A stretch of DNA of 64,000 nucleotides from the NCBI RefSeq assembly GCF_015706575.1, contig NW_024037047.1, positions 2,484,632-2,548,631 of the forward strand, given 5' to 3'. Below are positions 53,572 to 64,000 of the stretch, in pieces. The DNA comes from Patiria miniata. Lineage: Eukaryota; Echinodermata; Asteroidea; Valvatida; Asterinidae. Each line of letters opens with the position of its first letter. Within the stretch, counting starts at the first letter, position 1. Position numbers and translations under genes: made by a program. The notes under the pieces are model-generated. The model searched no databases. It had not been told where the DNA came from and was given only the letters and a program-made list of their open reading frames with translations.

Positions 53572-54083
53572 TTAAAGGGAATGTACAACATTTGCTTTTG
53601 CTGCAATTTTCAGAAATAAATGGATTTGGAGGATTAGTATGCTACAGCAAGTATTGTTAAACTGACTTGCTTCACGTTTTGGGTTCAGAGATGCTGGGAA
53701 ATCCAAGAAAACCTATCATGTTCTTGTAGTCTGGTTCGCTGACCCTACTTAAGATGAAACAGAGTAATTTATAGACTCTGGGGAATAGTACGGTCAGAGA
53801 ATACGTCTAGCAGGCTTGTACCCTTCCACAGGTGTGTAATCAATTGCAAAGAAAATGCGGAATAACTAAATGTGAAAAATTAGGAGCAGTTCTTAAAAAA
53901 AAAACCAGTTTTCTCCCGACCAGCGTTGGAAAAATACAAGTTTTCTTGAAAATGTCAGCACACCAGGAGCCACGATTTTACAGGATACTTTAGACTGTCA
54001 TGCCTGACAGTCCAGTAAGGTATTTCGTGATAATTTGATCATTTTGTTTTTTGATGTTTGCAAATGTTGTATCTTCCCTTTCA
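53572..54083 (-). mobile_element. Kolobok/T2-like MITE, copy 12 (older)
   Basis: Starts TTAAAGGGAATGTACAACA and ends GTTGTATCTTCCCTTTCA, the right TTAA being eroded. One arm of the palindrome is lost (only CCCGACCAGCGTTGG remains). Internal blocks are more divergent than in copies 4, 6 and 10. It abuts the foldback at 53,371-53,571. Confidence 0.8.
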
Positions 54084-54169
54084 GTCTTATTTAATTTTGA
54101 AAGTGTAAACAGCAAGGAAAAAAAACCAACAGAGCAAAGCTGTCCATTCTAAGCGACCTGTTATCACTG

Positions 54170-54420
54170 TTTGGATCTTTACTCACGCTTGGTCACTTCT
54201 GCCGTGTCCATTTGCATAAAAATGACGCCAATAGTGCCCAGCCTTTCCATAATTTTCGTTTTCGTAAAGGGCGCACAATGACCCAATCATGCGCGGGAAG
54301 TGCGCTCCAGCGACTCCGCGCGCTCTATTTTTTTTTCTTACCGAAAAGAATGCTGGGATAGGTCGATTCGTCATCACCACACGGTTGCGATGGGAAAATG
54401 CGGACATCTTAATTCAAATG
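54170..54420. promoter_or_regulatory. CpG-rich block with octamer and CCAAT-like motifs
   Basis: ATTTGCAT (octamer) at 54,210, GCCAATAG at 54,227, CCAATCAT at 54,283, and a GCGCGGGAAG E2F-like word at 54,292 within about 90 bp. This combination is seen in cell-cycle promoters, but no convincing downstream coding exon was found. Confidence 0.25.
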
Positions 54421-55660
54421 GCCAAACATTGCTGCCATTCTGTGTTGAAACGTGTCACTCACAAAATTGAAATTCTTCCGATCAGAACGCCGTCTTTATA
54501 TTTCCAACGGAATTTCTGGGATGGGTGTTGTTTTTGGTATACCATGTTATATATTATATGCAGGATTTTAAACGAAATTCCGAATGCCTATATTTCAACT
54601 GTATCCCCATTTCAGGCTAATTTCCATCTAAATGATTTCAATGAACATCTACATGTAGCCTACCTGACATCGATGCTTTGTTACTTCTGTGTGTATTTCG
54701 TGTTGAAATATAATGGATTAAAGTGATCTTAAATTGAACTTGGAAGTTAATTAGGTTCAAGTGTTAAAAAGCTTTCTAACATAAGAATATTGCATATTGT
54801 ATAAAATGTTGACGGGAGAATGTCTTCAAGCTTTGGTTTCTGTACAAAAAGCCTCAGTAGTTAGGATCAGACGTTCTCGTGTGCAGAGCCACAAACAATG
54901 TGTACAAACGTCTGATATATCCGTACATGTATGCAAATTTGATGCGATCTCGCGCGCCCGCCAATCGGAGCCGCCTTTAGAAGGTTTGACGTCATTTCGA
55001 GCAAAAAAATTGGCCAAAGCTGTTGATTGGTCAATTTGCTGCCATGTTTTTGTAATACAACAACGGGTCACCGGAAGACCCGATAGGAGACGCCCGCTGA
55101 ATGGTCAGAATCTTGAGGTCAAGACACAGTGTTTGTTTTGAATATTCTGCACGCATCTTAGACTAGTTGATGTGCAAGCGTCTGTTCCATAGACTTAACC
55201 CTCAGTAGCGTTAAAACATGACCTTAGCAAATTATACATGTACAGCAGATTAATGTTTGCTTGATTTGCTTTACCTAACGCAACAATTTTATGTTTGTTT
55301 TTGCTAAGTGTAGTATTTAAGTGACCCGTAGTGGGCAGAGAGTTAGCCTCGGGTGATCTAGATGATTGCGTCATCTGTCGTTTTTGGAGCATATCATTTT
55401 CTCTGTCTTTCCTTTCTTCAAGAACTGACCACTCTTGCCAGCTTTCACCCCGTCTTTGCACTTCTTCCCAAACACCACCGATCTTTGATGAAGACAATTG
55501 CCGCGAGCTCTCCCAGCACTCTGCCTCCTCCCTCCAAGAAAAAAAAAACTTCGCAATCAGCAGAAAATATCTCCAGTTCGTGACAAGAAAAATCCATTCC
55601 GTGGTTGAAAGGGGGAAAAAAAGCAGGCTGCCTCTGTTTTTCTCTATATACCAAGCGGGG
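54421..55660. other. Unique DNA without a supported gene
   Basis: Frames of over 100 codons (54,289-54,726 and 54,797-55,141 plus, 55,331-55,672 plus) lack domain signatures or splice support. 54,940-55,110 is mildly GC-rich with an inverted CCAAT (GCCAATCGG). Confidence 0.3.
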
Positions 55661-55669
55661 AACTATGAA

Positions 55670-56320
55670 TAGTTTGCCCGTAGCGTATCGCGCGGCGCGC
55701 GCTGTGCGCTCGGTACCCTTCGCGTGCAAAGCCAACAACAGCCAATAAGAAGGCTATTATTGAATATTGGGCTAAGCTCGGAGGGCTGGCGATTGGCAGG
55801 ACCGCACAAACACGCGGGTTGGGGGAGAAGAGGGAAAAGTACAGGCGAACTCAAGCCAAGATAAATACAAGCCGCTATGGACGGCTAAATATGGCTGCAT
55901 ATGTACATTGGTACACGTATTCCGTTCAGCCCAGGCACCGCTGCGGCGGTGTTGGGGAGACTTTAATGCAAAACCCCCGGGGGGCTCTGACTACTGTTCA
56001 AGACAAGGATGGAGAAAAAAGTCTGAGATGAGGAAGGGGGAGAGAGATTAGAGTGCCTTGTGGAGCTAGTGATGCTATAGGATGATGGTACTGACAGGGG
56101 GAGTATTATAGAGTCTGCCGACGCCACGAGTAGCTTGCGGGGGCTGACCGCGTCGAGGCAGTCAAAGCATGGGGGCGAGCGACGCGTTGCTCGGGGGCTG
56201 ATAGGCGAGTCATCATCGGTACTGACGAGCCGACGGGACGGTGAATCGGCCGGGTCTCCTGCACTATTCACTCTATTCTGTTCTCTTCCTACACTTCCTC
56301 ATCAACCCAACAAACCTCGA
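55670..56320. promoter_or_regulatory. CpG-rich island with CCAAT and CArG motifs
   Basis: The second-largest CpG-rich block. It includes GCGCGGCGCGCGC, AGCCAATAAG, GCGATTGGC and a CArG-like CTAAATATGG at 55,886. ACCGCTGCGGCGGT at 55,938 is a near-perfect dyad. It could be a promoter of a gene outside the window or an enhancer. No exon was recognised in either direction. Confidence 0.3.
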
Positions 56321-57486
56321 TGAGTGTGTGTCATTTTAATTTATTAAACCAACGACAATTTAGACATCGCTTTCCGTTAAACCGTAATGTGGAAAAGTAG
56401 AGGAGGAAGCGTTATGCAAGCGGTGGTTTGGACTTGCGCCAGAAAATTAAATTCTGCGCATCATAGTGTGACATCTTGAGTTCCTGCTTTTATTGTGATC
56501 ATCCAATCTCTTGTCGAAAAACATAAACTTTTCTTAATTCAAAATTGCCAATTATCATTTTCACTTCAAAATACCTCATTAGTTGTAGTGATTTACTTTA
56601 GTTTCTGCACATCTACATTCGGACACAATAGGTGGGCTATTTCCATGCAAAGGGACAATTTTATATACGAAAATTTACCCAACTGTATTTAAGTTGGGGC
56701 TGCTATAGTTTATTTCCATACATTCAATAAAGTAAATCACAAAAATGAACAATATTGGCGTCAGACAAATCAAAGATATATAGCAGGATCAGGATCCCGA
56801 CGTGAAAGCATTCTCATTTCAAAATAAAAAAAGGTCAAGGCAATTTCCAATTGTATTGAAATAATTGATACAGTGTGCAGTTGAGCAGGGCATCTGATGA
56901 CGTCGCAAATACAGTGACCCTCAGGCGAGAGTGGTAAGAAAAACAGCGCCCCCAACGTCCATTGCTTATTTTAACTACCTCCGAAATCCGGAGTATCAGT
57001 AAGAAACGAAAATAAATAGCTTTTTTCCCTGTATGTTAGTTAAACATTTTTTTTAAGTATAACAAATATGCTAGTGATGTGTTTCAAACATGCAGGGGAA
57101 AACAAATTTCTCCGTTATTCCAAAAACACAGGTAAAAGTGTTGGCAATTCAAATGCCCTCACTTTCTGTTTTGTTTTGTTTTTGTTTATTTGTTTTTTAG
57201 GAATGTTACAGTGGGAAATAAAATAATGAACATGCCTTGGACGCTCGTAAAATTGGTGAATTGTGTGACAGTAGTTTGACTGATGAAATTACTACGGCCT
57301 TATTGTCATGGCTATGCTGTCATTGCATATAGTGATAACAAGATTGGCTCTAGGTCTCGATAGTTATGAGCAGTAGTTGGGCGTGTTCCCTAGCCACATG
57401 ACATTATACAAGTTTATAGTTTCCGACTAGTGAGCTTGAAACAAACGATATTGTTCAACATGTTACATGGGGAACCGCCAACACAG
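56321..57486. other. Unique AT-rich DNA
   Basis: No gene or transposon is recognised. Confidence 0.35.
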
Positions 57487-57585
57487 GGCTCGATAGTTTA
57501 GCTGGTAGAGCGGCAGAACAGCAAACCGGAGGTCGTAGGTTCAAGCCCCCTTCCGGTCAATTTCCTCTTAGCTAAACTTTACAAT
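57487..57585 (+). mobile_element. tRNA-Ala-like SINE fragment, second copy
   Basis: GGGCTCGATAGTTTAGCTGG, GTAGAGCGGC, GGAGGTCGTAGGTTCAAGCC and CCGGTCAATTTCCTC align with the copy at 36,235. A- and B-box positions are recognisable but diverged, and the acceptor stem does not close. No A-rich tail. Confidence 0.65.
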
Positions 57586-58225
57586 GATTGTTGAATATGC
57601 TTATACATGTAGTCATTTTCATCTAGTGGTTAATTAGATCGATTAAAAATAATTAGATATAATATTTGTGGCTAGAATAATATTCACGAAAAAAAATTGG
57701 CTTTTTCAAAACACAACCTTTGCAGTAGGATTTAAATCATCATTACATTTTCAGGTTTCTATCAAAACAATAATTTTTCGGGGATAATATTTCTTCCACC
57801 AACTCTGTGCCAAGTTCGATTAACCCCAAATATTGGCTTCATTTTTGCACTCATCTGTCGCGGCGACAGATGGATGCGTGGTAGTACGGTTTAAGCGACC
57901 GGGAATCTCTTGATCCGTCCGCGGTGTCCACGGCGCTAATTCCCCCGTGTCTATATGCAGCCACGACCGCTAAGCCTTGAACATTACTCGGGAGGTGAAT
58001 CTAGAACTGAGTTTCGGCGTCTTAAGAGAAAACAGATCTTTCTGTTTTTTGGTAGAGATCTTATTTTTATTTTTCATTCTTTGTATGAACTACTCAGTTT
58101 TAAATTTCTTGAACTGATCATGAAAAAATTTTCGATTTGCCTGATCAGATTCGGAAGCATTTCTCTGCCAAGGTTTACAGTCATGTATAATTTGAATCTA
58201 GGTTGGTCAAGAATGATACTAAATG
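57586..58225. other. Unique DNA with a small GC-rich patch
   Basis: 57,855-57,960 is GC-rich and contains a CGCGGCGACAG word. No supported exon. Confidence 0.3.
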
Positions 58226-58495
58226 TAGTGCTTATATAGCGCTTTAATTTGCACCGAATGTCCCAAAGGCTTCACAATTATTACCCCTAACATCAGGTCA
58301 TGCGACCAGTTTTTTTCGCAGCAGCTCGAGATCAGCGCAATCTGGTCTGTACCTTTACAGGTACCCCTTTAGACTCCTGGGTGGATAGAGGCAATTGTAG
58401 TAAATTGTCTTGCCCAAGAACACAAGCACAATGTTCCCCGTCAGGGTTTCAAACCCACGTACAAACGACTCACAATACTAATTCGCTAGTCGAAA
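58226..58495 (-). mobile_element. tRNA-SINE, reverse copy with GCTTATATAGCGC tail
   Basis: Read on the minus strand, this carries GTTCCCCGTCAGG-complementary head sequence, CTTGGGCAAGACAATTTACT and CAGGAGTCTAAAGGGGTACC, matching 4,554-4,703. It continues into a further body ending in GCGCTATATAAGCACT, a motif frequent in marine-invertebrate repeats. The A/B boxes are more decayed than in the first copy. Confidence 0.7.
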
Positions 58496-59339
58496 TATGA
58501 ATACCCATTTTAAAGCAGTAATGTTCAAATGAAATACTTGGTTTAACGCCAAAAGCCTCATCCCATTAGCACCCATACATCCTAACCAGTCAACCGACGT
58601 AAATCTCTGGACTTTATTCTCGACAGAGATTCTATCCTCAAGTGGCGACAAAAGTCGATATTTCTCCCCGTCTATAACTGCTCGCGTTTCGCTCAGCCTC
58701 TATAGTGATACTATTTATTGCTGCTACTTAAGTCCTAGTCGCAATGGACCGCTCTTGCTGCAGCTTCCTCGCTGCGTCAAAAGTACAAATGACCCCGTGT
58801 CATCTTTGCTGTCCGCCATCTTGGCAAGACCGCCCTCTGAGGGCTGCGCTGTCAGCTACTGAGGGCGCCCTCACTCTCCCGCTTATCGCCACTGCCCTGC
58901 ATTGCGTAGCACTAGCATGAGAAACTGTAGAGTAGGTTGAATGCAGACATTTGCTGGTCTCAATAACATGTTGGTGTTCTCCATCATTTGTTAGAATTAT
59001 TAAACCCTCTTAAACTGTGTTCTGAGCTCGTGTGTTACGCATGCGCACTGTGTGTGCGTAGTAATACCACAAGTTTATATTTTGTTTACATCTTTTTGTT
59101 AGATCTTGCACTTGTTATCAATCAAAGGTATTAAGATATAGCACTTGACCTAGTCATTGTTGTTGAAAATAATTTAAGGATGACAACACTGTTCTGAAAA
59201 CAAAATAGGTCACATCTCTGAACTCTGTAAAGTTCGAGTGGTCATCTAAGAAGCTCATCTGTAAGAACTATTTTATTTCACCATCGCAATTGGTATCTTC
59301 TTCGACACCTCATTTTGACGGCTTGGTTTTGACATTTAA
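58496..59339. other. Unique DNA with CpG-rich patch
   Basis: 58,720-58,900 is GC-rich and includes GTCCGCCATCTTGGC (YY1-like) and GCGCCCTC words. No gene is recognised. Confidence 0.3.
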
Positions 59340-59720
59340 AGAAAGCTGACATTAGTCACGCAGGGGCTGGCGCAGTGATGCGACACCGAACCTGGTCACC
59401 TGGCGGTAATGCGGTCGGTGCATCCGCCGTCACTGCCAGCCAATCCCGGCCCCGTCCCTCGCTGTCCCGGCTGGGTGGTGAGCAGCGCTAACACGCTCCG
59501 ACCATTAGCCATAATTCCCGCCTGATGAAATTAAAAGTGTGGCGGATTATAACGCCGCCGATCGGAGGCAAATAAGAAGGGAAAAGGGAATATAAAAAAA
59601 ATAAGAAGCCGGGGCGACCTTGAGAATTGTGGTGCGCCTTCACACCGCAGGCACGAAACTCCCTGGGGAAGAGTGCAAGGCACTACTGCGCATGCGTTGT
59701 TTTATAATCCATGTCGTGCA
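59340..59720. promoter_or_regulatory. GC-rich island with OTX-like and NRF1-like motifs
   Basis: GC-rich, non-repetitive, with AGCCAATCCCGG, CCATTAGCCATAATTCCC, GCGGATTATAACGCCGCC (an OTX-like GGATTA in a small dyad), and ACTGCGCATGCGTTG (an NRF1-like palindrome at 59,687). Candidate regulatory element or promoter. Confidence 0.3.
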
Positions 59721-60199
59721 GATGATTTGGTGGGAGGTGTTCCAAATAGGCTTAGTGGTTGGCAAGACGTCCGCCATTTTTGATAAAAAAAATAGCGTCT
59801 GAAAGAAAAAGGATGTATTTTCATCTTAATCTCGATTTATTCTGTCCCTTGCTCATAGAAACTGTATCTAAAATAATGCAGGATTAATTGATTCTTTAAA
59901 TGTTTTAAACGAGTGAAGTGATTACTGCTGAGGACTGAATACTTTGGTTTCAAAATCACCCTTCATGACATGCACAAGTTAGTGTCAACTTTCGTAACAT
60001 GTCGAAAAAATCATTTGAAGCTGAAAAAAATGCATCAGCCTGGGTGTTTGTGAAATGTTTTTTAGTTGTTTTTTTCTGCACCTTGACAGTTTCCATATTA
60101 CCAAAAAACCCTTTTTCCTTTTTTTTTCTGACCACGTGACGTTGCCTTTTTTTTCCTACTCCCTCTTCAATCGATTCAAGAAGTTCTATCTTTGGGAGA

Positions 60200-60480
60200 C
60201 GAACAAGCACGTGCGACCTAGCAACAATATGGCGGATCGATCCCGCGCCTGCCCCACGCCGGATATTGCACATTTTCAATTTCCCTCCAAAACGCGCCTT
60301 GGCAGACGACAACATCGCGGCCCGAATAAAAGCCGCGCTGGCCCGGCCACAAAGACCTTTTTGTGTGGCCCCTCTGCCCGCATTGTGCCGTGTTTATTTC
60401 CGAACCCACCCTTCCCCAATAGCCCTCCCTCTCCGATCGATACCCTGGTGCGAAACGAATTGAAAATTAAAACTTGATAT
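60200..60480. promoter_or_regulatory. CpG-rich block with YY1-like site
   Basis: CACGTGCGACC, CAACAATATGGCGGATCG (a YY1-like ATGGCGG), GCGGCCCGAATAAAAGCC and GCCCGGCCACAAAG. Preceded by T-rich sequence. Several overlapping frames on both strands (composition effect). Promoter-like, but no exon is confirmed. Confidence 0.28.
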
Positions 60481-62129
60481 AATATTTCCAAGGCGAATAA
60501 AATTCGGTTGGCGTTTGCAATCAATGTTCAAAGCGACGGTAGCAGTGTATGTTTGTGTTTTGCGCTTTAACAATGGAGTACTAGTTTCTTGACTTACGAT
60601 AGCGGTTCCACGTTGTTGGGTCCTATATTAATTTGTGGTATCGATTTCAACATCGCGGCATGTACTCCGTTGAAACTGGTTGTAGCGTGGCGAATAACTT
60701 TTTTTGGTCGTTGATTACCTTAACAGAGCAGAAACACAACTGGGTAACATGTTCTGAAATAATGTCGTAACAGTCCACATAATTTGTAAAGCTTGAGTAA
60801 TGATGCTGATAAATTTGTCATCTGACATTGCCGCAATTTTGTACTGCTCCATGCGTTCGCCATTGGAGTGAACCGATTGGAATAAAAACGACATCATAGC
60901 TACCACACTATTTCGTGCATGAGATCACTATATGAACTGATTCAAAAGGTGCATGAAATGAATTGTACACTGGAGCATGTTTGTAGCAAATATCCATTTC
61001 TCTAAAATGTATAAAAAAAAAACTGGGAGACCTGTTGGTACAAGTTTTTGCAAAGTGTACTCTTTATACTTTTAAAATGTTTCCTGCTATTCCTGACAAC
61101 TGAGGGCGTTGTTGCTGTGATGTCACTTTAGGAACACTCCCCTCAGTTTAGGGCTTTTCTCTTCAAATTGTAAATGCATAATTCTGCTCATGGAAAACAT
61201 TTGAGCGTAATTGTCTTGCTGTCATTACACGGAATGAACAATCGACCACTGAAAGCAGAAAAATAACCACAGCAAACCCATTTTATATGTAAACCAAAGG
61301 TATAAACCACTGTAATTACTTGTGTCAACATAAAGTGGCACCAGACTATTAAAGCTACAGTACATGTGTATTTAACGAATTCCAATAGATAATTGCATGA
61401 GCAAAACAAAAAAAAATTGGATTTGAACAACAAAATAAATTCGCAGATAATTCTCCTTTCTTTCAGATTTTTCGTCGCACAACGGAACTGGAGCATACCC
61501 GGCTCACGGTTAGTGTTTTTTTCCTCTCAAAATACCACCAAAAAGCTGGAACATTTCAAGCTAAAACATATTTACTTTTGTGTGTCTGTGCATAAAGTCA
61601 TCTCAACTTCGATTTACTTTGCCTGATATAAATTTCAATTTTGTGTGCTTTTATTTGATGGTTTTGCATGAAACCAATTTTACGGCTGCATTTTAAACAG
61701 AAATAACACTAACCCTTTGACACCTGACATTCGGGCCTATTGCACATGCGCACCATCCATCCAAAACAAAAAAATTCCTTACTTTAAGTTGAAATTGATA
61801 ATTCTGTGTATAAGTTGCATGCACATCAATATGCAGTGGTTACCTTTACTATGCACTTCAGTTTCTCAGTGTGTTTCGTTGTGTATCGTTGTGAATTCTC
61901 CACATCAAAATGTATTTCTGTTGATAAGCTTAAATTCTTACTTGGATTAAACCCGTTGTATTCGAAGATTTTCTTCACCCGAATGAAAAACCAATCAAGG
62001 GGTGGCACAAATTAAAATTCTCCCTCATCCGTTTTTGACCCAACAAAGGTTTTGGCCCATCGGGTGGATTTTTTTGACGTGCTTTTGGAGTGAAATCATC
62101 ACAAGAAAATGAGAAAGACAGACATGTTG
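60481..62129. other. Unique AT-rich DNA
   Basis: No supported gene or dispersed repeat. Confidence 0.35.
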
Positions 62130-62410
62130 GGAATTAAATTTATGCGGGTTGGTGCGGTGGCGGAGCAGTGGCGCCCGGGTAGTTCGAGTTTATCTCCTCT
62201 ATTGCATTGGGATCAAATCTACTGTGAAAATTACACTTATGTAATTGCAGGCGGGACTGGGAAGCCGGGTACGTAAAGCTTAAAACCACCACGCGGGACG
62301 CACAGGCCAGACGCGGTCTTAGCAGGCTCGGGCCCCCATGAGGGACGCGAGAGAATCTCGGTCGTGGAGTAATAGACGGGCTGTATATACCATCACTGAT
62401 TATAGATCAT
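62130..62410. promoter_or_regulatory. GC-rich unique island
   Basis: GC-rich words (GGTGCGGTGGCGGAGCAGTG, GGCGGGACTGGGAAGCCGGG, GACGCACAGGCCAGACGCGG) with no open protein-like frame and no transposon ends. Possible regulatory element. Confidence 0.22.
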
Positions 62411-63751
62411 TGGTAGATTTTCCCCCTTTTTTTTATCTGATGGATATTTTTAGGCTGTGTTTGGTGGCGAGCGGGGGAGGTGGATTAGCGTGTTTATGAG
62501 GAAATTGGAATATATGAGGGTCTGTTGTCGAGTCCTGCGGGAAATTTGACGCCTCATTGTGACGATGTTGTTTTTAAATTTTGTCAAAGCATCGTAATGA
62601 TAAAGTTAGCTTCCGACACATTTTGTTTTTACTAAAAGCCGAGCACAATAAAAAAAATACAAAGCAATAACATTATCAGTGATCTTTCATTATAACTTTC
62701 ATCAATCCTCATCATAATTAGGATTACATAATGCATCACTATAGTCATTATCACAACAATTAAAACAATCCACATCATCTATAATGTGTCTCCTAACAGC
62801 AGACCGCGTGTGTGACGTACGCATGACGTCACGATAGTGACTTAACATAATACATCTTTACTCGACTCCATATTTCCCATATTTGCCGGCAGATATACAA
62901 AGCAAACACTTGACCTATTCATGACTGTAAGATTTAAAGATAAACTTAGATTTCTTGTTTTAGCATCTTATACCATTTTAGCATCTTAGACCATTATTCT
63001 GACTTCAAGAAGTTTATGAACAACCACACTGTTGCTTCTTCGAAGAGAAATGAGGCGTGTCTACCCAACTGAACCCAAATAAAGGAGTTTGAAGCCGTTT
63101 ACAAGTTCGTTTTGACACAGGCATTTCTTTGCAATGACCCTATAACTCTCAACAGTTTTGCTACTGCGAGGAAATTCTTCGGCTTACCGCATATAGACTC
63201 TCTGGTACAAAGGGTCATTATGATGACCTTTTGTACTACAAAAAAAAACATTCTAAACAAACCTCTGTGCTTAAAATTATCATAGACTTCACTTGAAAGG
63301 GTCGTGACTTTGGGAAAATCGATATCCTTGGGCTTTTAACAACCTTCATTAGGGAATTGAAACATTTGGAAATGAATAGTCAGTGTAGGTCTTATGAACC
63401 TACACCGTAATGTACCTCAGAAACCACATCGCTTGAGAAATTTGACATTTCAAATCGGGAGCATTCACACATAGTTTCACATGTCCCTTGGTAGAGACTC
63501 GTGTATACTGGCATTGAATTTGATGTGCCTTATGCTGCTGTAGGCGAATCGGGACTTGTGTGAGATTAGCTCGACAAAGCCACAATATGACAACCTCAGC
63601 CGCAATTGTTTGGACTTTGGGTTTTTGAAAGAATAACACATTTCACATGGAGAGCGATTTGAACATTCCACAGAATGACCCTTGTTTTCGTCGTTTAGAT
63701 TATGTGCGAGTTCTCTGTTTATTATCCGAGTCATTTTTAATTCTGGCATTG
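62411..63751. other. Unique DNA; short overlapping minus-strand frames
   Basis: A small tandem of TTTTAGCATCTTA(G/T)ACCA occurs at about 62,960-62,993. A 90-codon minus-strand frame (63,477-63,749) follows the stop of the edge candidate in another frame and may be part of its 3' UTR. Confidence 0.3.
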
Positions 63752-63982
63752 CTAACGTATCATATCGTTGTTTAGCTTTGCAATTTGATTTGGTGCTGTA
63801 TCTTTAAATTTGTCCAAAGTTATAGTCGTGTAAATCCCAGTATTTTCAGGGACCATGGCTAGAAGGCTCACATTTTCTCCAGACAGATATGCATAAATGC
63901 TGTTGTCATCCCCTGTAAAACAGCAAATCCCTGACAACTGGACACTGAGCATATACCCATCTGAATACGTTCCCTCACATGC
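63752..63982 (-). CDS. Candidate partial exon near the window edge (hypothetical)
   Basis: Seventy-six codons open to a TAG stop at 63,752-63,754, reading ACEGTYSDGY ... YAYLSGENVSLLAMVPENTG ... IAKLNNDMIR. The peptide is low in repeats, has a balanced composition and includes several cysteines near its N-terminus. I recognise no family. An internal acceptor-like GCTGTTTTACAG would give an exon starting at 63,912. The upstream in-frame TGA at 63,983-63,985 means that any exon must begin to its left on the plus-strand scale. The window ends 15 bp beyond it, so splice context cannot be judged. Chance is a real alternative. Confidence 0.25.
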   Translation of the reverse strand, partial: ACEGTYSDGYMLSVQLSGICCFTGDDNSIYAYLSGENVSLLAMVPENTGIYTTITLDKFKDTAPNQIAKLNNDMIR

Positions 63983-64000
63983 TCACACCAATCCTACTCT

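Noticed and set aside
1-64000. CRISPR arrays, rRNA genes, retroviral or LTR elements, reverse-transcriptase frames
   Set aside because: No regular repeat-spacer pattern, no rRNA-like stretch, no paired LTR-like ends and no polymerase motif were seen on either strand.

Overview
The window is 64 kb of animal (metazoan) genomic DNA. It is AT-rich, almost entirely non-coding, and densely seeded with short non-autonomous DNA transposons (MITEs), tRNA-headed SINE fragments, foldback repeats and minisatellites. Nothing bacterial or organellar is visible. Three things point to a marine invertebrate, probably a non-vertebrate deuterostome such as an echinoderm or hemichordate: the repeat mix, the excess of the palindrome TAGGCCTA, and the broken tRNA-SINEs with an accumulation-type TTGGGCAAG segment. 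That placement is an inference from pattern and not from a database match.

No complete multi-exon gene is contained here. The best gene evidence is a CpG-rich plus-strand block (about 26,400-27,378). It ends in a perfect GTAAGT splice donor and carries an ATG frame (27,280) that reads as a hydrophobic signal peptide running exactly into that donor. I read it as the promoter, 5' UTR and first coding exon of a secreted or membrane protein whose later exons lie in or beyond the following 36 kb. Two weaker minus-strand candidates are a 77-codon frame at 21,326-21,559, with a splice-acceptor-like tract upstream and an AATAAA downstream, and a partial frame that runs towards the right edge (63,752-63,982).

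Layout. 0-10 kb: GAGTT-type degenerate repeats, a tRNA-SINE, three copies of the main MITE family, GAGTCC repeats and a large palindrome. 10-20 kb: older relatives of the main MITE, a piggyBac-type MITE, a mariner-type MITE, foldbacks, and a 43-bp satellite split by a MITE. 20-27 kb: two more MITE copies, the small minus-strand frame and the first-exon/CpG block. 27-39 kb: intron-like or intergenic DNA with scattered GC-rich islands, an ATCTTC tandem array and a 21-bp minisatellite. 39-54 kb: a cluster of MITE copies, an hAT-like MITE with an intact 8-bp duplication, and foldbacks. 54-64 kb: CpG-rich islands with CCAAT, CArG, NRF1-like and YY1-like motifs, two SINE fragments, and the edge frame.

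The dominant element is a TTAA-flanked MITE of about 520 bp with ends TTAAAGGGAAT, a form known from Kolobok/T2-type transposons. There are twelve copies or fragments. Each recognisable copy carries a central palindrome built on GGTCGGCCGACC and a second stem built on GGTTCCCTGAC. The palindrome arms differ between copies in a compensated way. A second, more decayed family shares the same order of internal blocks and looks like an ancestor or sister.

The GC-rich unique islands between repeats, several with SOX-like and homeodomain-like motifs, would fit cis-regulatory elements around a developmental gene. Sequence alone cannot prove that.
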